This document shows, piece by piece, positions 47,916 to 61,200 of a stretch of DNA of 64,000 nt. Below the pieces are notes generated by a model. That model saw only the letters and a program-made list of their open reading frames with translations. It did not search any database and was not told the origin of the DNA. The stretch is from positions 13,764,582 to 13,828,581 of the forward strand of contig NC_134311.1 in NCBI RefSeq assembly GCF_949628215.1, in the 5' to 3' direction. Source of the DNA: Phalacrocorax aristotelis (Eukaryota > Chordata > Aves > Suliformes > Phalacrocoracidae). Position 1 is the first letter of the stretch. Every line of letters starts with the position of its first letter. A program made the translations under genes and the position numbers.

Positions 47916-50900
47916 CCACAATCCAACATGTAGTCAAAGTTTTCATTCTGCTGGTTGGAAATTTAAAACTTCTGGGTAATGCCTCTGAAACTACTCAGCA
48001 CAGGGTTATAATGGAAATTTCCCCTAGATTTCACTACAGAGTTATTACCATAGCTCCACAACATGGAGCTAAATGAACGTGTTAATGCTGCCTTAGGACA
48101 CATTAAAGTCATACAGCAGCATTTTCTCTGAGTGGGTGTGTTCAGCTCATTTAATAAAGATCTTGAGTGACTGCACCCCTTTTTTGGCTACAACACAACT
48201 CAAGGATAGAGAAGTTTAATAGCATATTAGTCATCTGCCCAGAGGTGAAGTATTTCATAATGAACTGAAAAGTCAGAAAATTGTGTGTGTGTGTGTTAAT
48301 ATTACTCTGCTTCTGCTAATGAAATTTATGCAAAACACCACAAAAACTGATGAGTATACATCCATAAAGTGACTGAAAGATGTTGCAGGTTACATTAGGG
48401 TGAGATGTTAGGTTATTTATTACATGTCAAGTTTGGCTTTTTTCTTTTAATTGCTTTCCTGGTGTTCTGAAATTATTCCTGCTGGTTAGTATGAAGCTAT
48501 TAGCATTAAGGTCAAGGAAAAGGTCACATGTTTTTGTTTCTGCTGTACCATCTACCTTGCCCAATGAAGAAGGCAAAGGCAAGATTATACAAGGAATATC
48601 CTAAAACATCTGTAGGCAGCAAACTTTGATTTTTTTTTTAATTTTCTATAAAACATTGTGCAGCTAGGTGTGTGTTCAAATGAGGGGGAAGCAGGGAAGG
48701 ACATGGTGATTCAGAGGACTGGCAGTGGAATAAAGAATACACAGAAAATGAGTTTTGCTTTCGGGTGTAAGGATGAGTGATGGCATGGCTGAACTGCCTG
48801 CTCACCTTTTGAGCCCTGCCTGATACACCCACAGCCCTGTGGTTTGCCCCACGTACCTCTCAGGTGTTGGGCTTGGCTGTGGGTAATGCAGGGGCACCGT
48901 GACCACTGCTCACCCTGCCCTTGGCCATCCACCATGCCCACAGACCACCAAAGTGACGTTGCTGGTGAGCACCAGAAAGCTGGTTTTCCCACCACCTTGG
49001 ACTTAGCATAGCTGGCTACACTCTGTGCTGTTGACCCAATGCTGAGAAGAAATGAAAATACGCCTTATACACCCAACTGGGACTTGAAATCAGCTCAGGG
49101 TTCAGCAAACTGAGAGGACCCAGCAGATCTGCAGTCCTGGTTCCTTCATCTGAGAGGAATTCTTCCGCTCCTACCTAAGTGTATGTGGTACTACTGTTCC
49201 TCAAAAACCTCCAGAAGAACTGGTCTGGAGTGCCTCACATGCCTGGTGAGCCCCCAATTCTTCCCATGGAAACAGCTGCTCATTTTGGGGTTTGCCTAGA
49301 GCCTGAGGGATGAGAGATGGTTCCCCTCAGCTGGAACGCATCCCCTGCCAAGGATTACTCACAGCGCTTGGGTGCCAGCAAGGAGCCAGATGGCAGGGTG
49401 CTGCCTTGCAGGTCTAGCGCTCCTCCTGCAAGTACAGATCTGTGAAAGCTGGCATGTTCCCTGCTGCTGTGAACAGCAGTCCCCAAACTGGGTTACCAAG
49501 CATGCTGGAGACCAAAAATGTCCACCTCTTCACCTGGCCTTCAGCTGAAGGCATCTGATGCATGGTTGGGGACAGGCTCACAGGCTGTCTTTTGTGGCCA
49601 TCAGTTTTCTGTGACCAGGGAGAGAGAAAAAGGGAGAAAGGAAAAAAATAGGGTTCCATTTTTGGCTAATTTTTTTTTTAAAACTCATTGTGAGCACCTC
49701 GGGCACTAGATATTAAACTGATGTCTTTAGATTTCATCTGTCTGGATTCCTACTGAACAGTTTTAAGTAGGATTTTTACCAGTAGGTGTATTTTTGCCCA
49801 AGAACCTAGTGACTATGAAGCATTTTAAAACCTACAGTGATTGTCAAGTTTTCCTCCAACAATCTTCATGGCAAACTTTGTTCTTGTTGGCAGTGTGCAA
49901 ATAAGAAGAGGGTAAGACTGCCTGGAATGGCCTCTTGTCCGTGTTACTGCAGAATGCTTTGAGCAGCTGCAAATTGTTTTAAGGAAAGAACAGTAAGTTA
50001 CAGATCTAGATGAATGTATAAGTATGTACTGTATGCAGCTCTGCACATACTAAGAGAAAGGATGTGCTAAGGATGCGTTACTGGACTGAGATATGATGGT
50101 ACATATTACTACAAAATTTGAGATTCTTAAACTGGCTCAAGTCATATGCTTGGTGTCTTAAGCACAATACTATCATAATTTATTAAAATGGGTCATATGG
50201 AAACACAAAATACTCAGGTTCTCAATCAACTCCATAGCATACCCTTCTATTTTTTAATTGTTGAGAATGCACATTTTGGCAGAACTAGGCTTGGTAAACC
50301 CAGAAAACATTTTTTAGTTGATTCTGAAATTTTTCAAAACCAGCTCTCCCCATCTTTGTACGCTTTTGAGTCATGCTTAACACTAAAGATCTTGCAACGT
50401 TGAAGGCAAACTCTTTGCTTTTTTCAGGTTTTGAGGGTTACATAAAACCTCTTTGAAAGATAATAGTCTTCGTCCTGAAAATTTCACATGCATGAAATTT
50501 CAGAGTACTTGAAGTTTTTCTGTCTCTAGTGAGGGCAAAGCAAACGCACTCATGAAGGAGAACAGAGAATTCTTTGGCTTGTTGAAAATCACCTTTCTTA
50601 ATGCATGCCTGGGCAGAGGTATGTACTAAATTGCTCTTTCCAGAAACCAGTGGAAAAGTCTGTAACAATATAAAAAGAAATCATTTTCTTTTCATGTTAG
50701 CATGATATTCATGGAATTCTAACCCACCTGTTGCTGTTTTAGAACAAGTATATACAGTACATTTTACCTAACTGAAGGGGTTTGCTATCCTGATTTTTAA
50801 TTATTGGTATGTAGAAATAGTCTCAAAGTCAAATCTGTGTAGCATCAAAGCACGATGCTACCAGGGGCCTGATCCTGTTATATATTGACTAACATCAGAG

Positions 50901-52185
50901 ATAAATCTTACTGACTTAAAGCGGGATTGATATTAGCCTGTGCTTCTCTAAATACTGCTTACTAATAAAGCATTGTTTATAAATTATGGACTCCTACTTA
51001 CAGAAACCATTTCACTTCATGTTATTGACTATTTTGCAAATCTTTCAGCTGAAGCCAACAGGGAAGGTGGCTGGCAAGATACTAGTAGGAAAGTCAGAGA
51101 TAAAGCACAAGCCTCTAAATATTTTTCTTCAGAAATTAAGCAATTATTTTCCTTACATTCCCTGAAACAAAAGTGTGGGTCCTGGGGCTTACATTTTGCA
51201 TGTCAAAACAGAGCTTTCTGTAATATTCCTCCTGATTTATGGTTTTAGGACTGACCCAAATGAACCCTATCTTTCTTTTCAAGCAGACATACCAGTATGA
51301 GGTTCACAATTTTTTCAATCTTGTATTTTTTAATTTGTATTGTGTTGTTTTTGTTCTGTCCCAAAATAGGTCATAATCATAAGGCAGTCAAAATGTCCTC
51401 TTTCCTTTTATAAAAAGTTATTTCGATGCCTAAGAAAAAATGTTATCATTGAGAAAGAAGAACTAATCTAAGCAAACTGTGTAACCCAGATCTAAGACAG
51501 TCCCAGACATTACAAACCACAACTTCTTTCATAAAGGATCCCACAGTAACTTAAGTTACTTATGAAATTTTTGTTAATATTGCATAAAATGTAGGTTAAA
51601 TTTAATGTCAGCTTTTTTAAGTATTAGTAAGCTCTCATGAGTCAGTCTTACTCATCCAAGCCACCTGTTTTTAGTGTAAAGGGGTGGTACACTCATGCAC
51701 TGCAATTGTACCTCTTTTGATTTTTTTTAAAATAAAATGATTAGCTTGATTACCATGTACCTACTTGTTAGGTGAGAGAAAATATGCCTTAAAATGTTAC
51801 AAATTAGAGTGGGAATATGAAGTTCAGTCATAGTACTGCATGGTCTTATGGACAATTATGGGAGATATGTCAAACAAAACAATACCCAGTGACTGCTCAG
51901 CAGACCACCTTTACTCCTGCACAGGAATATTCTCTTTCGTTACAACAAAGGATGTATAATAATAAATGCTGTACATCCTATGATAACAGAGGATAAGGGA
52001 GACTTAGTGTGCAAATGAAAAAATATGCTAAATATAACAGGACAGAAGAGCATGCAATTATTTTTGCAAAGCCTTTGACCTCCCCTGTAAGTGCATTCAC
52101 ATGTCTGCATAGCTGTGTGTAAGTCTGATTAATGTATATAGACAAAGAAAGCCATAAGTAAAGAAAAAAAATCCAGCAAAAATAC
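47916..52185. other. intergenic, no gene seen
   Basis: No supported gene. There is a (TG)7 microsatellite at 48282-48296 and a GC-richer patch at about 48760-49450 whose open frames are not protein-like. Confidence 0.6.
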
Positions 52186-52295
52186 CATCTAAACAAAGTT
52201 CTTCTACGATCCAGTGTCCTGAATTTGGGATAAGATGGGGCAAGAACAGAATCATCTTCTTCAAATATATCAAATTTATAAGGACACTGGCATAC
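52186..52295 (-). other. possible single exon, unidentified
   Basis: On the minus strand a strong acceptor (TCTTTTGCTTCTTCCAG, with a CTGAT branch-like site before it) opens at 52295 into a 110-nt stretch with an acidic to basic peptide (CPYKFDIFEEDDSVLAPSYP, then KFRTLDRRRTLFRW), and a GTATTT donor follows at 52185. The frame is open over 351 nt in all, but past the donor it becomes a hydrophobic AT-rich run. It could be an exon of an unknown gene or lncRNA, or chance. Family not recognised. Confidence 0.2.
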
Positions 52296-52298
52296 CTG

Positions 52299-55200
52299 GA
52301 AGAAGCAAAAGAGGATCAGCTGTGGCACTTCAGAACAAACGCAGCCAACAAATTCACACCATAACCTGCAAACACACAGCCTGCAAATAACACAGGCTTC
52401 ACCCTACAGCTCTTTGGGACATAGAACATGGACCAGAATCAGGGAAGAGACTGGGACCAGAACTAGACTTCCACAGACTGGCAGGAACATTTACATTTCA
52501 TCTTGGATAGCACTCCTCCAAACCCAACAGCCTTGGAGCCACCGCTCTGAGGCATCCTGAGCTGTAGCTTTACACACATGGCTGCAGGCAACATGTTCAA
52601 GCTGGGAACAGTCATTTCTGTACCAGACACCAGTAAGGAGGGTCCAACGGAGCCACAGCCTGTCCCTGAAGAGCTGCCTACACCAGTCTGCTCAAACTGT
52701 GGTTCCCTTTGCCACTCTAAACTCTATCCATCTTTATGAAGCTCTATATGCAGCATTTTTCTTTGCAAAGTGCCTCTGAGCACTGCATAAGACCAGATAA
52801 CCAATTGAAAGGAAAAGAAGTGAAATGAATCTTTCAAAGCTTCAGACACTACTGTATAGGAGGACTCCAAAATAACAAAAAGTGGTTTTGCAGCCCACAA
52901 AGTCCATAAGTCTCTCTCACTTCAAGGAAAAGACACACTTGTTTTTCATAGCCATCAAAATTTTACTGAGCTTTATAGGCCAGTCTTCACTTTTGCTATT
53001 TTATGTATGCTTATATATAAACATATATGTTTGCATGTGCATATTTATGTGTTTGGTACATACACAGAAGCACAGAAACCTATAGACTCCCCCTTTACTT
53101 TCGCTAGTCATACAAATGTTGATATAATAACTTATAAAGAAGCCTCTTGCCATAAATCTATTTTAGTGCTTTTATTTAAATTGATATCTAGAAATAAGGT
53201 GGACAGCCAGTACCATATATGCACCCTGAGAAACCTCTGCAGGGACCTCTGGCCTAAAATCAATTCAGTTTCCTCTAAAAATGGCCGAATACAGAGGAGC
53301 AGAGACTGCAGTGACAAATACACTGAAAGCAAGATAATTTGTATGAAATTTTTGTCAGTGTGAAACAGGCTCTCAGCAGTACTTCAGCATTGAGTTAGCA
53401 TGCTAGTTTCTTGGTTTTTAAATGCTTGTTGAGCACGCCCACGGAATGTGTGAGACTTTTCATGTTAGGGAAATCTTCAAGCCTGGTTTTGCTACATTTG
53501 AACTTGAGGGGTTGTGTTCATCAGGCAAAAACCTGTGTAATGTTAAGTAGTCAATTCTAGAGTTCAAACTGGCTGCACAAATGTTTTTGTCCCAGCTTTA
53601 CAGTGTCTCACCGTCACATCTGAATTTTGTGTAATATCAATATATAATTTATACGTGCTTACACATACACATGCATGCATTCATGTGTGTACATGCTTGT
53701 ATAAAGGAGAGGGAACATTCTCATCCCCATGATTCTCTGCTCAAGAGGAAATTTGACGTAGGACCAATGGTCAACACACCTGCTCTACTTATTTCCAAAA
53801 TACTAATATCTGTTTTGATGACTTACATGAGTCTTAGATGATCACATATTTTTACTGCACTTCTGTCCACCATAACCAACAAGCAAAGTGAAAATCCTGT
53901 GGATTATTGTGACACTGCACATGTGCAAGACTTAGTTTTCAGCACTGGGTACCTCTGTCAGTTCACATCCTTCCAATCCTCTTCTCAGTATAGACAGGAG
54001 GTACAGTGAGGCCTGGATTCAAAATGAGCTTTTCAGACCAATGCCTGTTCTTTTAAAAGCAACAGGAGTTTTGCCTTTGACAATGTAATATGCTTCAAAT
54101 TTAACTCTGACATTACAACAAACAAGAAAAGTGCAGCTATTTTCCCATCACACTGAGCAATTAATCAAATGGACTGTTTCAAGTCATACCAAAAAAATAA
54201 TTATTCTATTGCTCTTCAGCTGATTTCTTGCCTGACGGTATTTAGGGAAAAGCTTTAATTTTCTACAACATAGCTCATAAAAAACCAAATAAACATTCTG
54301 TTATAAATTTGACATTAAGCCTTGAATAGAACAACTGTACATATTTTGTCTACTCTGGTGTATTTTAAAAGCACTGTAAATGCAAATATTGCAGCTGTAT
54401 ACAGCATTTGCTCATGCTAATATTTACATTTGGAATGTGTCATATTTATCTTACTATAGTTTCTTTGAATTATGGGTACAGCATCAGGCTGGTAAGAGTG
54501 GAAAAGGAAGAAGAGTGTAGGCAGCAACAATAGGCAGCTAATTTGTATCAAGCCCAAAGAACTAAACAGTGATATTGCAATACTTGACTTTTGTCTACTT
54601 TACAGTCTTTTTTGCTGTTAACACTTGAACAACCCCTTCGCTTTTGGAAGTATTGAGTTCTGCATTCTCTCTCTGAACAACATGCCCCTCCCAGGCAACA
54701 GAATAAAACCCTTTTCACCAGCATGCCAAGCGCACAGGTAACCTTTGAGTTAAAGGGGATCATTGTAACAGTAGTGAGAATATCATCAGTCTCTCTCCCT
54801 CCTCAGTTTGCTCCACTCCTCAGGGCAACAGGAGTCTCAGCAGACTGACCTAATCTATTCATATTACAGAAGAATTTTCATGCAGTAAACATAGCTTTTG
54901 GGGTGAGTAAGGAACAGTGTGTGTTAAATATTTTTGTACAAACTTTGTAAAAGCATGGTCAAAGTAAATTCAAGCTGCTGAAAGGATGTCTGATTGTCTT
55001 CCAGGAATGAGTATGGTGAAGTGAGGGTATAGGAAGACAATTTTTTGCAACATTTTCCTTTTCTGTCCTATAGTGTACAGTAACTAGTGCTTCCCAGCAA
55101 GTGCATCTAAATGCTGCATTTCAGTAACTCATGTAATCCCCACCCCCTCTTTTCTTTTTTTTTTTAGGGTATGTTCTTTGAAGTGCAAATTGCACTTAGG

Positions 55201-58200
55201 AAGAGGATATAAATCACCAGGCAATCCAGTAGTATAGTTGAAGGAATTCATATAGGGATTACAGTGGATGACAATCTGAAAATTAGCCAGCAGGTCAAAG
55301 CTTTTGACAACTAAGGAACAAACCAACCAAGCAATCCACAAACAAAACAAATCAAAACAAACAAAAATCCCCTCTGAATTACTGTAAATGGTGGACCTAA
55401 TGAAATGCAAAATTGCATTTATTGTCTTCCAAACCAACAGCTGCAGCTACTTCCTCCCGAATTTCACCTTCCCCCAAAAATACTTGTCGAACCCTCCCAT
55501 GTTTTTCAAATCCTCCTTGTTATGCTTCTTTTTCTGCCTCACATGTCTAGGCAGGAGGAAGCCAGATATGAATTGTAATGACAGAGTGGACAGGATGTAA
55601 ATGCCAACCCCACAACCAGTCAGGTATCTCTAGGAGGGTAGCTGAGCTCTCTATCATCTGCCCCACCATTGATTTTCACAAAAGTCTTAAGAACTATGTA
55701 TCCTCATGCATTCTTCTGCCAAATTTGGTTGAAATAGACCAATATATTAAACATGTGTCCAGGAAAACTGGCAGATATAGAATGAGATAGGGCATAGCAT
55801 AAGCTCCTTAGAATCAGAAAAAGGAACTTATCCTGGGATGTTATTCAGAGGAGTGGTATATAGCAGCCTTGGAAGCTAATTATTGTAATATTCATTACAG
55901 TTTAAGTGCTGTATCCTTTCTTGGATGTGACTTTTAAAGACAGATTAATTGCAAAGCACTCAGAAGAATGATAACAGCCTGGGGGAAAAGATCTATAGGT
56001 TAAAAAGTGAGATGAGTGAATATGCTTACCTTGGACATAGAAAGACAGAGATGGGAGGTTATGTAAAAAGTTTTTAATAAAGTGATCAATTGCTCTCCAT
56101 GCCCAGGAAGGAAGAGATTGACTTAATTAGCAGCAAAAAAATCTGGATGAAACACTAGAAAAAAAGATGTGCTGGAGGAAACAGTCTAACAGGCTTTCCA
56201 AGGCAGTGCACAACCACCTACCATAGTGGTTTTTAACAGCAATTTACACAAGCACAGACTCATGTAGGGACTTTCAGCTTTATGTTTCTGTCACTGCATC
56301 TTAAACCTTTTTCTTTGGGGAGATTTTGAGGACTGACTGACAACCAGAACAGTTACAGCAGCACAGTTTGGGGTCCATTTGCAAAATTTGCTAGATTTCT
56401 AAAATGCAAATCTGTGCTCCAGTGATAAAGCTGAGAAAAATCCAGTCAAGAAAATGTGAATCTTGCCATAGGCTTCAGCTAATTTAAGTTCAGGATCTGA
56501 ATTCATGAAGACAGTGTACTTGTGTATTTTAGCATCTAACCAGGAGAAGTGTTCTTTGTTCATGCTCTTTGTTTTACTAAACCAGTGAAACAAAATCAAT
56601 TCAAACAAAGGAAAAAGGAAATATTTCTAAAGCTTTCCCGTTTTGAGGATTCCAATCTAATGATTAAAGCAATGAAAATTAAACTGTGGGTCCAAAGTCA
56701 TGTAATCATTTCCCAATAAATATTAAAAACAAGCCTTGTTTTGTGGTTATTTCCCTCTTCACCCTCTCTCAAAAGACTTTTTTTTAAAACTCTTTGATGA
56801 CTGTAGAGACACCTCTTCATTTATGGAGAAGTGTTTTTAGCCAGCCCTTCTGTATAGGGCAAACTGGTGCCAGGCAGATTTATTTTCCTTTTTGACTGGG
56901 ACACAGTAAAGTTTCAGTACAAATCTGTACATCTGTGGACAATCTTCAGTCATGTAAATGCTTACTGATTTCAAGAGGGACTTTTGCATGAGTAAAAACC
57001 CATGAGCCAACATTTTCAAAGATCAGGACCTAGAATTACAATCTGAATATAAGAATGGAAAGGCAGATTCTTTCTTGCTTGTTATATCACAAAGGGGATT
57101 TTACTACAAAGTGCTTTATAAGATTAAAAAAATGTAGAAGCTGGAATACAGCTGTCATTATTTTTAAAAATTGGATTGCAATAAAAGTAATGTATAATTA
57201 ATTTATAAATACTGTATTTCATTCATACAAATTCATCCAGTTATTGTAATACATAAACGTGTATGAAGTCTGGTTTTTTAGGTTTTGGAAAAAAGAAAAT
57301 ACCAGAATTATGCCCTTTCTTACATATCCAAGTCATATCTAAATAACACATCATTTTTTTGTCCTTAATATATTAGGTCTGACAATAAGTAATTTACTAC
57401 TACAGTCCTGCAAACCAAGCTACTAAATGAGCAATCATTCCAATCTTCAATACAGCAGAAACTGAAATTGCCAGATAATCGGGAGAAAGACATATGCTCT
57501 GGCTGAAACCGCAAAGGAATAGATAGAATATCTCACGTGTTGTACTCAGCAAAAATTTTATCTAACACGGCAACTGAAAGGTGGATCAAATGATCAATGA
57601 GAATGCATAATATCCCAATTGTCTAGTGAAGTCTGCCCACATTATTCTCTTAATACTCTGTTTAATTTTCAGGGAGGAGATCTCTCTAAATCCAGCGCTT
57701 TGAAAATCACAACTAACAGTACATCAGTCACATTGCTTGGCAGCTTTCAAGTTGTTCTGGTTGGTAAAGTAATGTGCCTATCACAGTATCAGGGTTTCAG
57801 GTCTTGGGGACTCAAAACCCTTACCACATGCATTTCTCTGAGCATATGAGTAGTCCAATGGGAACAAATACAATAACTTCCATGCAAAATGTGGGGCTGG
57901 ATCTGAGGCCAAGAATTACATGTATAAGAGAGGAAAGAGAGGAAATTCCACAATAATGACTGGAACAGTCAGAAGAAGGATAGAGGTGCCAAGGCAGCAG
58001 CCACTTCCTGAACCACAGCCCTGAGTTGCACCATTTAAAGTTATCGTGTTTGGTCCCAAGTCCGTTACACATAGGATCAAGGGCTGAAGAAAAACATCTC
58101 CAAGAAGGCAGTCCCAATTTGTACCATCACAAGAAGCCAACGCTACGTTTGCGCCCCCCAAAAATTAATGTATTGCTTGCATGTTCAAAAGATTTCAAAA

Positions 58201-61200
58201 TCAGCAAATGTCTGTGTTTGCTACAAATTCTGGTGCCAGAAACCATACGATTCACTCAAAGCAAAAAGAAATTCAAGTGACTCATATATCCAGGCAAGCC
58301 CAGGCAGGACATTGTTAAGTATCAATTGCCCATCATAATGGTTCTCTCTCTTTGGGAACTTCACTGTCAACAAAACCCCTGGTAAACACAGACCAATTTC
58401 ACATGCTGGGCCCAGACCTGTACTCTATCCCATAGTAAAATTCCCAGAGGCAACAGTATAAATTTTGCCTTAAGGTCTGGGCAGGTCTGCCATTCATGTG
58501 AAGGTCAGAGCTGAGTAAATAGCCACACACATCTTCATATTGCTCTGTGTTGTGTCCTAGCTAGAGAGCCTCCAACATCTGGAGAACAGGGAGTGAAGGA
58601 AGAGCAAAAATGTGGTCTCCCTCCCCTGACACAGTTTATGCATCAGCTTATCAACTTTCCTTCCTAACCACCCCTCCACACACATGGCCAAGTCACTCAA
58701 CAGAAGTTTTGTCCAATGCTCAACATTTGTTTTCTGCTATTCTTAAGTGCCAAGTGGGTAATTTACAAAAATACCTTAGGAAAAATGCACTGCTCAGCTC
58801 TTTAGATTTGGAGGCGCTGGTTCTATGACCAACACACTGGGAATGAGCTCTCTGATCCACAATAGGCCAAAACTGACAGACAGCTTGGGCCAGTGCTCCT
58901 ATAGCTAAACATCAGTAATTCAGGCTTATGGGCATATATCAGGCAAGATGGCCCTCTCCAATCATTAACTAGAACTCTATCCAATACTCCAATGAGGCAG
59001 GCTTTTTCACTGATTTCAGCCATAGGATTCCTTAAGTGGAAGTCAGCTGATGATGAGGTGGTTTCAGGAGCACTAGTAGAAAAACTTAACTGGTAGCCGT
59101 AGTATGGAAAACATCTAAAGTCAGCTGAAGCTGAGGAGGTGGAATTTTATCTGTTTGCATGTTTTTCTGTAGTTTCCGCCACTGGATTTCTAATATCATA
59201 TTCATTCCAGAAAGCTAGTAGCCTCCACCTGCAGGACTGTCATAATATTTCAATAAGAACTGAGATATTTCTCTTCTAGCTCTGTTTACCTGCCCACTTG
59301 GAGGCAGTTGTCCTCACTGAAGACAGGTGTATAAGGTGGGACAATGCTTCACACATTTGCTATAAGTTGTGTTATAAGTGAGTTATAAGACTTACCCATG
59401 AAAAGTTCACAGATCATCAGGTAGCATATAAAAGCAAAATCTTGCTTACAAATAATAATTAAAAACCGCGCAGCTTTTCTTCCAAAGAGGAGGCGTCTCT
59501 GTTATTTCATTGGCCCAACTATCCTGCATTTATTGTCAACTGAAAACATTGTTTGGTACTCCTCCTAAAAATTACCACACAACTGTTTTGGTTCCAAAAC
59601 GCTCCCATTTTCCACCCCACAGACAGTTGCAGCAGATAAAGATAGCAATGGCAAAATGCTGCCTTGCTTCCGTGAAATTACATGAGTAATTGGATTGTTT
59701 TCCATTAAGCTCTTTGGGATATTCATTGCTGAATCTGCTGATGGAAATCAATAGAAGAACTTGGACTGTTAATAAAAGTGGTCCAATGTAATCAGTCCAT
59801 AACCTCTATTTCAGTATTTCTTAACATTGAAATTCAGTCATAAAATAAAAATAAAATGCATGTTAGCATTTTAAAATAATAAACAATCAACAACTAAAAT
59901 AAAAGATCTTCCATGGCATGAAAGTAGAGTTTTAGAATGAAATAGCCATTGCACCACAAGTGTGAACAAAGCCAAGACCAGTCATGGTGAGTCACCAGAC
60001 TACCAGAAGAGCTCTTGCTATGATCAGGTAATGATGATGTTTCACCTTGGCCTTCAGTGATTAGCCAATATGCTGGCTTTTGTAGAGTTATGCCGGTTAG
60101 GAAGATGAGATGATATGAATAATTTTCAGTTTTCTGGATATTTATTTAACAAATATATATATATTTATATACACAAAGTTGTTTTTCCTGGAATCTAACA
60201 GAAAGGAACGACAGCAGCAAATTTCAGTCAACAGTGTGCTCAGAAGGCTCTTCGTTTGACAGGACCATACTCACAATTGCTACTTTTGCTGGCTTAGTTG
60301 ACAAACAATTCTCTCCTCCCTGTGTTTTCACAATTTGCACCAGTTAAATCCCTGGAACTACACAACTTAGTCCTGCTGCAAATTTCCAGCCACAGCTACT
60401 CAAAGCTGCATTTAATTACACCTTCCACTCAGCCTGGCAGAAAGAATGCCAAACATAGCTATTGTCCTAAACAAAGTCGCCAGCTGTCTCTAGTTCACCT
60501 TCTGATGGCTGTCAGGCATTGACACTCTCCAGACTAACGATTCCATCCCTACAACTGCCTTTTCTTCTACTGAACCTGGCAAAACATCACTAGGCCTAAC
60601 ACTAGAAGTGTAGACATTCGAAACAGGTTCAGGCAGCTACATTTTATAGACTGGGATGAGAAGAAAAACAATGAGGAGGTATGATATAATTACAGGGTAA
60701 TAAAACTATAAACATTGTTAATACATTAATTTAATATTTGGCTTTCTCATCTGGGTGTACAAATCCACAGGTGTCCAATTGTTTTCATTTTAGGTTGGAA
60801 AAAAGTAATTTTTTTTTACTGCTGACCATCAGTAGATATATAAATTTTTCACCAGTGACACAGAAAAAAATGTATCAGAAATATTACTAAGGGAAGATCA
60901 TATCCCCATAGAGTAAGCAAAAAGAATAAAATATAAACTCCTATTGTACTACAAATATTTATTTTGTCTGGATGTGAAAAAACACTACCTGGAAGAAAAA
61001 TGTAAAAGTAGGGAGGGCAAAATGTTACTGATACTACAAAAAATGTCCCCAATATCCAACTTTCTGACTTCTTTCTGAACATCTGTGCTGAAATTCTGAA
61101 ACCCTTGGAAAACATATTCTTTCATGGGAGGCCCATAAAAGCACGATTGTCAGCATTGTCCTGGCTAAAAGCTTCTCATGTTGAAAACGAGGTCTCTATA

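Noticed and set aside
48711-48995. 94-codon minus-strand frame in a GC-richer patch
   Set aside because: Trp/Gly/Gln-rich composition without a recognisable domain and no conserved neighbours.
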